Shown: positions 1 to 5,144 of the stretch, one piece after another
How positions within the stretch are numbered: position 1 is the first letter of the stretch
Layout of the letters: each line of letters begins with the position of its first letter
Origin: Rhodocyclaceae bacterium
Lineage (GTDB): Bacteria > Pseudomonadota > Gammaproteobacteria > Burkholderiales > Rhodocyclaceae
Direction of reading: 5' to 3'
DNA: 6,390 nt
NCBI GenBank assembly: GCA_016791085.1
Contig: JAEUNN010000575.1
Coordinates: 1-6,390, forward strand
Position numbers and translations under genes: made by a program
The notes under the pieces: generated by a model
Databases searched by the model: none
The model's input: only the letters and a program-made list of their open reading frames with translations
Told to the model about the DNA's origin: nothing

Positions 1-1035
1 AAAGCCACCCAGCTGTACGGCCCGGACATGTGGCTGCCGACCGAAACTTTCGACGCGCTGAAAAAGTACTCCGTGTCCATCAAAGGTCCGATGACCACGC
101 CGGTGGGCGGCGGCATCCGTTCGCTGAATGTTGCGCTGCGCCAGGAACTCGACCTGTATCAGTGCGTGCGCCCGGTGCGCTACTTCCGCGGCGTGCCCTC
201 GCCGGTCAAGCGTCCGGAACTTGTCGATATGGTGATTTTCCGTGAAAACACCGAAGACATTTACGCCGGCATCGAGTGGCAGGCCGAATCCGAAGGTGCG
301 CGCAAAATCATCGCCTTCCTGCAAAACGAAATGGGCGTGAAGAAAATGCGCTTCCCGGCCACTTCCGGCATAGGCATCAAGCCGGTGTCGCGCGAAGGCA
401 CCGAGCGCCTGGTGCGCGCGGCCATCCAGTACGCCGTGGATAACGATCGCAAGTCGGTCACCATCGTGCACAAGGGCAACATCATGAAGTTCACCGAAGG
501 CGGTTTCCGCGACTGGGCCTACGCCCTGGCGAAAAACGAATTCGGCGCGGAACCGATAGACGGCGGACCCTGGTGCAAATTCCGCAATCCCAAGACGGAC
601 CGGGAAATCGTGGTCAAGGACGCCATTGCCGACGCCTTCCTGCAGCAAATTTTGCTGCGCCCGGCGGAGTACGACGTGATCGCCACGCTGAACCTGAACG
701 GCGACTACATTTCGGACGCGCTGGCGGCCGAAGTGGGCGGCATAGGCATCGCCCCGGGCGCGAACATTTCCGACCAGTACGCGGTGTTCGAAGCCACCCA
801 CGGCACGGCGCCCAAATATGCCGGTCTGGACAAGGTGAACCCGGGTTCGCTCATCCTGTCGGCGGAAATGATGCTGCGCCACCTGGGCTGGCGCGAAGCG
901 GCCGACCTGGTGATCAGTTCCATGGAAGCCGCCATCGGCGACAAGATCGTCACCTACGATTTCGCGCGCTTGATGGACGGCGCCACCGAGGTCAGCTGCT
1001 CGGCATTCGGCGACGCGATGATCGCCCGCATGTAA
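1..1035 (+). CDS. icd: NADP-dependent isocitrate dehydrogenase, 5'-truncated by window edge
   Basis: Oxidatively decarboxylates isocitrate to 2-oxoglutarate with NADP+ in the cytosolic TCA cycle. The frame is open from base 1; the first 344 codons visible align with E. coli Icd from about residue 73, so roughly 72 N-terminal codons lie outside the window and the ATG at 28 is internal. Window residue 41 is the serine of GGGIRSLNV (E. coli Ser113, target of the AceK kinase/phosphatase). The substrate arginines (window 47, 57, 81), the catalytic Tyr (88) and Lys (158), and the metal-binding aspartates in NGDYISDAL (235, 239) are present. HGTAPKYAG supplies the Lys-Tyr pair and TYDFARL the Arg associated with NADP+ rather than NAD+ specificity. 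The stop is TAA at 1033-1035. It converges with the cold-shock gene and shares its terminator. Whether phosphorylation occurs here is unknown: no aceK is in the window. Confidence 0.97.
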   Translation, partial: KATQLYGPDMWLPTETFDALKKYSVSIKGPMTTPVGGGIRSLNVALRQELDLYQCVRPVRYFRGVPSPVKRPELVDMVIFRENTEDIYAGIEWQAESEGARKIIAFLQNEMGVKKMRFPATSGIGIKPVSREGTERLVRAAIQYAVDNDRKSVTIVHKGNIMKFTEGGFRDWAYALAKNEFGAEPIDGGPWCKFRNPKTDREIVVKDAIADAFLQQILLRPAEYDVIATLNLNGDYISDALAAEVGGIGIAPGANISDQYAVFEATHGTAPKYAGLDKVNPGSLILSAEMMLRHLGWREAADLVISSMEAAIGDKIVTYDFARLMDGATEVSCSAFGDAMIARM

Positions 1036-1041
1036 GCGTGC

Positions 1042-1060
1042 GCCGCGCGCCCCGCGCGGC
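1042..1060. repeat. GC-only stem-loop after icd stop
   Basis: GCCGCGCG (1042-1049) and CGCGCGGC (1053-1060) form a perfect 8-bp stem with a CCC loop, 7 bases after the icd stop. No T-run follows, so it is not an intrinsic terminator by itself. It sits directly before the real terminator and could protect the 3' end of icd mRNA or slow polymerase. That role is an inference. Confidence 0.5.
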
Positions 1061-1073
1061 ACGGCGCCCATAA

Positions 1074-1099
1074 AAAAACCCGGCTTGCGCCGGGTTTTT
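1074..1099. terminator. Bidirectional intrinsic terminator between icd and csp
   Basis: An 11-bp perfect stem, AAAAACCCGGC (1074-1084) with GCCGGGTTTTT (1089-1099), closes a TTGC loop. The T-run at 1095-1099 serves icd on the plus strand. The A-run at 1072-1078 becomes a T-run on the minus strand and serves csp, whose stop codon lies 19 bases away. One element therefore terminates both convergent genes. Confidence 0.9.
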
Positions 1100-1118
1100 C
1101 ATTTTGTTCCCCTTGCCG

Positions 1119-1322
1119 CTAGCCCGCGTGGATATTCGACGCCTGCTTGCCCTTCGGCCCTTGTACGATCTCGAAACTGACCTTCTGGCCTTCTTTCAGC
1201 GTTTTGAATCCATCCATTCTCACGTTGGAGAAGTGCGCGAACAAATCTTCACTCCCATCGTCCGGCGTGATGAACCCGTAGCCTTTTGCGTCGTTGAACC
1301 ACTTTACTGTGCCCGTTGCCAT
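1119..1322 (-). CDS. CspA-family cold-shock protein, 67 aa
   Basis: Single cold-shock domain: a small cytosolic five-stranded beta barrel that binds single-stranded RNA and DNA and typically melts mRNA secondary structure. It begins MATGTVKWFN with the conserved Trp at residue 8. RNP1 is KGYGFI (13-18; many relatives have Phe at position 15) and RNP2 is DLFAHF (26-31). The end, GPKGKQASNI, is typical of the family. The 67-aa length fits CspA/CspE-type proteins rather than the longer E. coli CspD (74 aa). The gene nevertheless sits divergent from clpS-clpA, the position held by cspD in E. coli, so it is not given a paralogue name. The start is set by AAGGA at 1331-1335, 8 bases before the ATG. 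The predicted mRNA leader is long (see 1323-1473), which suggests post-transcriptional control. Confidence 0.95.
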   Translation of the reverse strand: MATGTVKWFNDAKGYGFITPDDGSEDLFAHFSNVRMDGFKTLKEGQKVSFEIVQGPKGKQASNIHAG

Positions 1323-1473
1323 AAAACTAATCCTTTAAAAATCTCCTCCAACCCGGGGCAGGCCCCAACTCGCGCCCGAAGTCCACAGCCAGCGGCGTTT
1401 TTCGTGCCCCGCGAGAGCGGCGCAAAGGCCAGCAACCGCAGGGAAAAACGAGCATCGCCGGGATTCCAGGCGT
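1323..1473 (-). promoter_or_regulatory. Predicted ~150-nt 5' leader of csp mRNA
   Basis: If the promoter at 1480-1508 is used, transcription starts near 1473 and the csp leader is about 151 nt. This is close in length to the cspA leader of E. coli, which refolds with temperature. Short GC stems are visible on the minus strand, for example CCGC/GCGG around TCTC and GGGG/CCCC around CCTG. I did not find a match to the E. coli cold box. The stretch contains no plausible gene. Confidence 0.45.
1331..1349 (-). promoter_or_regulatory. Tandem Shine-Dalgarno sequences before csp
   Basis: On the minus strand AAGGA (1331-1335) has an ideal 8-base spacer to the ATG. A second, stronger match, GGAGGAG (1343-1349), lies 20 bases before the ATG with no start codon at a proper distance of its own. 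The proximal one probably sets the start. The distal one may act as a ribosome standby site, which is an inference. Confidence 0.6.
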
Positions 1474-1479
1474 GCCCCG

Positions 1480-1508
1480 CTTTTAGCGCAGTCTTGCCAG
1501 GCCGTCAA
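1480..1508 (-). promoter_or_regulatory. Candidate sigma-70 promoter for csp
   Basis: On the minus strand TTGACG (1503-1508, 5 of 6 matches to the -35 consensus) and TAAAAG (1480-1485, 4 of 6) are separated by exactly 17 bases. The orientation points at csp and predicts a start near 1473. Read by eye, without scoring against the rest of the window. Confidence 0.5.
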
Positions 1509-1517
1509 CAAATATTG

Positions 1518-1534
1518 ATGCTGCACGACAGCAT
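1518..1534. repeat. 6-bp inverted repeat upstream of csp promoter
   Basis: ATGCTG (1518-1523) and CAGCAT (1529-1534) form a perfect inverted repeat with a 5-base gap. It is centred about 53 bases upstream of the predicted csp transcription start. A second imperfect one follows: GCCTC (1549-1553) with GAGGC (1564-1568). Either could be a protein site in the divergent csp/clpS region; nothing identifies the protein. Confidence 0.35.
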
Positions 1535-1665
1535 GAATTCGCTGCAGCGCCTCTTGCAGCAGCGAGGCTGCGGCCCCAGATGGGTAACTGGCGCGCCTGC
1601 CGGAAGTCGGAAATTTTGCGTGCGGGGCGGGCGTGCGGCGATCACGAAGCGGCAAAAATCGTGTC

Positions 1666-1693
1666 TTGCAGAAACGTTGTTAAGGTTTAGAAT
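1666..1693 (+). promoter_or_regulatory. Candidate promoter for clpS-clpA, giving a leaderless or near-leaderless transcript
   Basis: TTGCAG (1666-1671) and TAGAAT (1688-1693, 5 of 6) are 16 bases apart. The expected start point, about 7 bases after the -10 box, is 1700-1701, which is the clpS ATG itself. The only purine-rich stretch before the gene is AAGG at 1682-1685, 15 bases from the ATG and so too far for a good ribosome binding site. This supports the leaderless reading. Confidence 0.5.
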
Positions 1694-1700
1694 CGTTTCC

Positions 1701-2009
1701 ATGGCTACACGCAAGCAGGACGACCTTGTACTCGAGGCCAAGAAAAGCGCCGTCAAACCGCCGCCGCTATTCAAGGTCATGATACTGAATGACGATTACA
1801 CGCCCATGGATTTCGTGGTAGTCGTGCTGCAGAAATTCTTTTCGATGAACCGCGAGCAAGCGACGCGAGTCATGCTGAAGGTGCATCGCGAAGGTGTCGG
1901 GGTGTGCGGCGTATTTCCACGCGACGTCGCTGCTACCAAGGTGGAACACGTTTGCGCGTATGCGCGTGCCCACCAGCATCCTTTGGCATGCGTAATGGAG
2001 GAAAACTAG
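1701..2009 (+). CDS. clpS: ClpS, N-degron adaptor of ClpA, 102 aa
   Basis: Cytosolic adaptor that binds proteins with destabilising N-terminal residues (Leu, Phe, Tyr, Trp) and hands them to ClpA for degradation by ClpAP. Length is close to the 106 aa of E. coli. The flexible N-terminal tail (about residues 1-22) is followed by the core. The N-degron pocket residues are present: LNDDYTPM (29-36) with Asn30, Asp31, Asp32 and the gatekeeper Met36, and His62 in VHREG. GVCGVF (67-72), TKVEHV (79-84) and the terminal HPLACVMEEN match the family. The reading frame is open far upstream, but family homology starts at MATRKQ, so the ATG at 1701 is chosen even though its ribosome binding site is poor. 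It is separated from clpA by one base, forming an operon. Confidence 0.96.
   Translation: MATRKQDDLVLEAKKSAVKPPPLFKVMILNDDYTPMDFVVVVLQKFFSMNREQATRVMLKVHREGVGVCGVFPRDVAATKVEHVCAYARAHQHPLACVMEEN
1997..2002 (+). promoter_or_regulatory. Ribosome binding site of clpA, inside clpS
   Basis: GGAGGA lies in the last codons of clpS, 8 bases before the clpA ATG. Ribosomes finishing clpS end one base before clpA, so the two genes are probably translationally coupled. The contrast with the poor site of clpS is notable. Confidence 0.85.
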
Positions 2010-2010
2010 G

Positions 2011-4278
2011 ATGATCGCTCAAGAGCTCGAAGTCAGCTTGCACATGGCGTTCGTCGAGGCACGCCAGAAGCGCCACGAATTCATCACCGTGGAGCATCTG
2101 CTGCTTGCGTTGCTGGACAATCCCTCGGCAGCTGAGGTTTTGCGCGCCTGCGCAGCCAATATCGAAGATTTGCGCAAGGAACTTACCGCGTTCATCAACG
2201 AGCACACGCCCACCGTGGCCGGCGATGACGAAATCGACACCCAGCCCACGCTGGGTTTCCAGCGCGTCATCCAGCGCGCCATCCTGCACGTGCAGTCATC
2301 CGGCAAGAAGGAAGTCACCGGCGCGAATGTGCTGGTGGCGATATTCGGCGAAAAAGATTCGCACGCCGTGTACTTCCTGCAGCGCCAGGGCATCACGCGG
2401 CTGGACGTGGTGAATTTCATTTCGCACGGCGTGACCAAGGCGCCGCAGGCCTCGCAGCCCAAGAGCGGGCCGGAAAATCCCGAGCAGGAACAGGAACAGC
2501 AATCCGGCAACGGGGCGCTGGAAAGCTTCACGCAAAACCTGAATACGCAGGCGCTGATGGGCAAGATCGATCCGCTCATCGGCCGCGACAAGGAACTCGA
2601 GCGCGTGATTCAGACCCTGTGCCGCCGGCGCAAGAACAATCCGCTGCTGGTGGGCGAAGCCGGCGTGGGCAAAACCGCCATCGCCGAAGGGCTCGCGCGC
2701 CGCATCGTGGAAGGCCGGGTGCCGGAAATTCTGGGCAGTTCGGTCATTTACGCGCTGGACATGGGCGCGCTGCTGGCCGGCACCAAATACCGCGGCGATT
2801 TCGAACAGCGCCTGAAGGGCGTGCTGAAACAGTTGCTGGAAAACCAGAACGCCATCCTGTTCATAGACGAAATCCACACCCTGATCGGTGCCGGCGCGGC
2901 GTCCGGCGGCACGCTGGATGCCTCCAACCTGCTCAAGCCGGCGCTATCCACGGGCCAGCTGAAATGCATAGGCGCGACCACCTACAGCGAATACCGCGGC
3001 GTGTTCGAAAAGGACCACGCCCTGTCGCGGCGTTTCCAGAAAATCGACGTGACCGAGCCGTCGGTGGAAGAAACCGTGCAGATACTCAAGGGCCTGAAGT
3101 CGCGCTTCGAGCAGCACCATGGCGTCAAATATTCGTCCACCGCGCTGTCGTCGGCGGCGGAACTGTCGGCCAAGTACATCAATGACCGGCACCTGCCCGA
3201 CAAGGCCATAGACGTGATAGACGAAGCCGGTGCGGCGCAGCGCATCCTGCCCAAGTCGCGCCAGAAAAAAACCATAGGCAAGACCGAAATCGAGGAAATC
3301 GTCGCCAAGATTGCGCGCATTCCGCCGGCCCACGTCACCTCCGACGACCGCTCGGCGCTGCGCAAGCTGGACCGCGACCTCAAGAACATGGTGTTCGGCC
3401 AGGACGAAGCCATCGATGCGCTCGCACGCGCGATCAAAATGTCGCGCTCGGGGCTCGGCAATCCGCAGAAGCCCATAGGCTGTTTCCTGTTCAGCGGCCC
3501 CACCGGCGTGGGCAAGACCGAAGTCGCGCGCCAGCTCGCCTACACCCTGGGCATAGAGCTCATACGTTTCGACATGTCCGAGTACATGGAACGTCATGCC
3601 GTATCGCGCCTCATCGGTGCGCCGCCCGGCTATGTCGGATTCGACCAAGGCGGCCTGCTCACCGAGGCCATCACGAAAAAGCCGCACTCGGTGCTGTTGC
3701 TGGACGAAATCGAAAAAGCGCATCCGGACATATTCAATATCCTGCTGCAGGTCATGGATCACGGCACGCTGACCGACAACAACGGTCGCCAGGCCGATTT
3801 CCGCAACGTGATCATCATCATGACCACCAACGCCGGCCAGGAAGCGCTCACGCGGCCCAGCCTGGGCTTCACGGCGAAAAAGGAAACCGGCGACGAAATG
3901 GGCGAAATCAAGCGCCTGTTCTCGCCGGAATTCCGCAACCGCCTGGATGCCATCATTTCGTTCCGCGCGCTCGACCGCGAAATCATCCTGCGCGTGGTGG
4001 ACAAGTTCCTCATGCAGCTCGAGGAACAGCTCAGCGAGAAAAAGGTCGAGGCCCTATTTACCGACCGCCTGCGCAGCTGGCTGGCCGACCATGGCTTCGA
4101 CCCGGCCATGGGCGCACGCCCGATGGCGCGCCTGATCCAGGATTCGCTGCGCGCCGCGCTGGCCGACGAATTGCTGTTCGGGCGCCTCGTGAATGGCGGC
4201 AGCGTTACCATCGATCTGGACGAAGCGGACAAAATCAAACTCGAGTTCCCGCACGAAGAGGAAGCGGCGCAGGTCTGA
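2011..4278 (+). CDS. clpA: ClpA, ATP-dependent unfoldase of the ClpAP protease
   Basis: Hexameric AAA+ unfoldase that threads substrates, including those delivered by ClpS, into ClpP. The 755 aa compare with 758 in E. coli. Order: Clp N-domain with two repeats (about 1-143), which docks ClpS; a Glu/Gln-rich linker (about 149-170); D1 with Walker A GEAGVGKTA (215-223), pore loop KYRG (259-262), Walker B ILFIDE (282-287) and an Arg pair at 340-341; D2 with Walker A GPTGVGKT (496-503), pore loop GYVG (540-543), Walker B VLLLDE (561-566), sensor-1 TTNAG (605-609), arginine-finger region FRNR (641-644) and sensor-2 GARP (701-704). There is no coiled-coil middle domain, which separates it from ClpB and ClpC. 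The ClpP-docking tripeptide appears as LGF (618-620) in place of the IGL of E. coli ClpA. clpP is not in the window. The stop TGA (4276-4278) is followed by a strong terminator. Confidence 0.98.
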   Translation: MIAQELEVSLHMAFVEARQKRHEFITVEHLLLALLDNPSAAEVLRACAANIEDLRKELTAFINEHTPTVAGDDEIDTQPTLGFQRVIQRAILHVQSSGKKEVTGANVLVAIFGEKDSHAVYFLQRQGITRLDVVNFISHGVTKAPQASQPKSGPENPEQEQEQQSGNGALESFTQNLNTQALMGKIDPLIGRDKELERVIQTLCRRRKNNPLLVGEAGVGKTAIAEGLARRIVEGRVPEILGSSVIYALDMGALLAGTKYRGDFEQRLKGVLKQLLENQNAILFIDEIHTLIGAGAASGGTLDASNLLKPALSTGQLKCIGATTYSEYRGVFEKDHALSRRFQKIDVTEPSVEETVQILKGLKSRFEQHHGVKYSSTALSSAAELSAKYINDRHLPDKAIDVIDEAGAAQRILPKSRQKKTIGKTEIEEIVAKIARIPPAHVTSDDRSALRKLDRDLKNMVFGQDEAIDALARAIKMSRSGLGNPQKPIGCFLFSGPTGVGKTEVARQLAYTLGIELIRFDMSEYMERHAVSRLIGAPPGYVGFDQGGLLTEAITKKPHSVLLLDEIEKAHPDIFNILLQVMDHGTLTDNNGRQADFRNVIIIMTTNAGQEALTRPSLGFTAKKETGDEMGEIKRLFSPEFRNRLDAIISFRALDREIILRVVDKFLMQLEEQLSEKKVEALFTDRLRSWLADHGFDPAMGARPMARLIQDSLRAALADELLFGRLVNGGSVTIDLDEADKIKLEFPHEEEAAQV

Positions 4279-4315
4279 ACCGCCGCCCTCGGGCGCGAAC
4301 TCGTACACCAACCCC

Positions 4316-4340
4316 TGGCGGCGCAAGCCGCCATTTTTTT
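4316..4340 (+). terminator. Intrinsic terminator of the clpS-clpA operon
   Basis: TGGCGGC (4316-4322) and GCCGCCA (4327-4333) form a perfect 7-bp stem closed by GCAA, a GNRA tetraloop, and followed by seven T (4334-4340). It starts 38 bases after the clpA stop. Unusually, the T-run ends only 11 bases before the rraA start codon. Confidence 0.88.
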
Positions 4341-4351
4341 GGATCGACACC

Positions 4352-4831
4352 ATGGACATACATACCGCCGACCTTTGCGACGAACACACCGGACTAGTGC
4401 GGGTGTGCCAGCCCATGTTCCGCTCGTTTGGCGGACGCACCGCATTTGGCGGCGCCATCGCCACGCTCAAACTGTTTGAAGACAATTCCCTCGTGCGCAC
4501 CGCGCTGGAGGGCCCGGGTGGCGGCCGCGTGCTGGTGATCGACGGCGGCGGGTCACTGCGCTGCGCCCTGGTCGGCGACCAGATCGCAAAGCTGGGGGTC
4601 AAGAACGGCTGGGCCGGCATCGTCGTTTATGGATGCATACGCGATTCCGCCGCCATCGCAGAAATGGATATCGGGGTCATGGCACTGGGCACGCACCCGA
4701 TGAAAACCGTCAAGAAAGGACTGGGCGAGGCGGATGTTCCGGTCAGTTTCGGCGGCATTACCTTCCAGCCCGGCGAATTTCTGTATGCCGACGGCGACGG
4801 CGTGATCGTGGCAGCCCGCGCTCTGGACTGA
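4352..4831 (+). CDS. rraA: RraA-family protein (RNase E activity regulator / 4-hydroxy-4-methyl-2-oxoglutarate aldolase-like), 159 aa
   Basis: A trimeric cytosolic fold shared by RraA, which inhibits RNase E in E. coli, and by divalent-metal class II aldolases that cleave 4-hydroxy-4-methyl-2-oxoglutarate and decarboxylate oxaloacetate. The protein is close to E. coli RraA in length and wording: TADLCDEH (5-12), FRSFGGRTAFGG (23-34), GRVLVIDGGGS (58-68), VSFGGITFQPGE (131-142) and LYADGDGVI (144-152). Unlike E. coli RraA, it keeps the metal and substrate motif D-x20-R-D: Asp76, then Arg97-Asp98 in YGCIRDSA. This makes enzymatic activity possible. The start at 4352 is chosen because homology begins at about residue 5 and no better in-frame start exists upstream. 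The ribosome binding site is weak (GGA at 4341-4343, 8 bases away). A terminator just upstream separates it from clpA, so its own promoter is unclear. Confidence 0.9.
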   Translation: MDIHTADLCDEHTGLVRVCQPMFRSFGGRTAFGGAIATLKLFEDNSLVRTALEGPGGGRVLVIDGGGSLRCALVGDQIAKLGVKNGWAGIVVYGCIRDSAAIAEMDIGVMALGTHPMKTVKKGLGEADVPVSFGGITFQPGEFLYADGDGVIVAARALD

Positions 4832-4832
4832 G

Positions 4833-4888
4833 CCCGGCGCGGAGCAGAACGCTGCGCCGGGGCTTGCCGGCGCAGCGCCCTACGCTGC
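4833..4888 (+). repeat. Overlapping, mutually exclusive GC-rich stem-loops after rraA
   Basis: Three stems share sequence. CCCGGCGC (4833-4840) pairs with GCGCCGGG (4854-4861). CGCTGCGCCGG (4850-4860) pairs with CCGGCGCAGCG (4867-4877), a perfect 11-bp stem with a 6-base loop. GCAGCG (4872-4877) pairs with CGCTGC (4883-4888). Only alternate combinations can form at once. There is no T-run, so this is not a canonical intrinsic terminator. It may stabilise the rraA 3' end or assist Rho-dependent ending. Confidence 0.6.
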
Positions 4889-4924
4889 ACTGCAACACGC
4901 ATCACGAAATCCCGCCTCGGCATG

Positions 4925-4959
4925 TTTCACCATCTCGAAAAACGTTTCGCATTGTGAAA
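4925..4959. promoter_or_regulatory. Nested inverted repeat, possible IclR-type operator upstream of aceA
   Basis: TTTCAC (4925-4930) pairs with GTGAAA (4954-4959), and inside these CGAAA (4936-4940) pairs with TTTCG (4945-4949). The right part, TTTCGCATTGTGAAA (4945-4959), is itself a 15-base imperfect palindrome, centred about 106 bases before the predicted aceA start point. The TTTC-N7-GAAA shape is of the kind used by IclR-family regulators, and IclR controls the glyoxylate operon in E. coli. Assignment to that family is an inference. Confidence 0.4.
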
Positions 4960-4976
4960 TCAAGAACGTACGACAT

Positions 4977-5018
4977 TGTTTTTTAATCAAAAAAATATTT
5001 CTTATATCTTATATAAGA
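4977..5018. promoter_or_regulatory. AT-rich tract with IHF-like core upstream of aceA promoter
   Basis: About 42 bases are almost entirely A or T, with T6 and A7 runs, in an otherwise GC-rich window. AATCAA (4985-4990) followed by four bases and ATA (4995-4997) matches the IHF consensus WATCAA-N4-TTR with one mismatch. It lies about 61-73 bases before the predicted start point, suitable for DNA bending or as an UP element. IHF acts at the glyoxylate operon in E. coli; binding here is an inference. Confidence 0.45.
5007..5018. promoter_or_regulatory. Perfect 12-base palindrome next to the aceA -35 box
   Basis: TCTTATATAAGA is fully self-complementary and ends 4 bases before the -35 box. Its left half overlaps a tandem direct repeat CTTATAT (5001-5007 and 5008-5014). 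The centre is about -46 relative to the predicted start, a position where a bound dimer could either block polymerase or contact it as an activator. I cannot name the regulator from sequence alone. Confidence 0.6.
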
Positions 5019-5022
5019 CTAC

Positions 5023-5051
5023 TTGCTGCGACGCAAAAACCTCCTTATACT
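5023..5051 (+). promoter_or_regulatory. Candidate sigma-70 promoter of aceA
   Basis: TTGCTG (5023-5028, 3 of 6) and TATACT (5046-5051, 5 of 6) are 17 bases apart. The predicted start near 5058 gives a leader of about 98 nt before aceA. A good -10 box with a weak -35 box, beside a palindrome and an AT tract, fits a regulated promoter. Confidence 0.65.
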
Positions 5052-5093
5052 TTGTGCTGTCCCCATCGCATTGACGGGCCGAAAATTCCCCGC

Positions 5094-5144
5094 ATGGACG
5101 AGCCGGGCACAATCACTGGACCCCGTTTTCACATATTCACCTAA
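5094..5144 (+). CDS. Possible 16-codon leader ORF before aceA
   Basis: ATG at 5094 opens a frame encoding MDEPGTITGPRFHIFT. Its TAA stop (5142-5144) overlaps the TAAGGA ribosome binding site of aceA. It has no good ribosome binding site of its own and no run of one amino acid that would suggest classical attenuation. It may be chance, but its stop is placed where its translation would affect aceA initiation. Confidence 0.25.
   Translation: MDEPGTITGPRFHIFT

Noticed and set aside
1335..1655. 106-codon minus-strand frame in the csp/clpS intergenic region
   Set aside because: No family resemblance, and it covers the predicted csp promoter and leader. A second frame at 1505-1780 runs into clpS and is equally unlikely.
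1104..1700. Upstream in-frame extension of clpS (about 199 codons)
   Set aside because: The extension runs antisense through the csp gene and its leader and has no homology to ClpS. Family N-termini align with the ATG at 1701.
2944..3762. 272-codon open frame on the minus strand inside clpA
   Set aside because: Antisense shadow of the conserved AAA+ modules of ClpA; no recognisable domain and no ribosome binding site considered convincing.
4193..4351. Upstream extension of the rraA frame into clpA
   Set aside because: It overlaps the conserved ClpA C-terminus and the terminator hairpin; RraA homology starts only after 4352.
4922..4957. 11-codon frame MFHHLEKRFAL upstream of aceA
   Set aside because: It lies upstream of the predicted aceA start point, has no ribosome binding site and coincides with the inverted repeat, so it is best explained as chance.
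4979..4995. T6-AATC-A7 hairpin as an intrinsic terminator for rraA
   Set aside because: The stem would consist only of A-T pairs with no GC core, too weak to terminate. The AT tract is better explained as promoter-proximal DNA.
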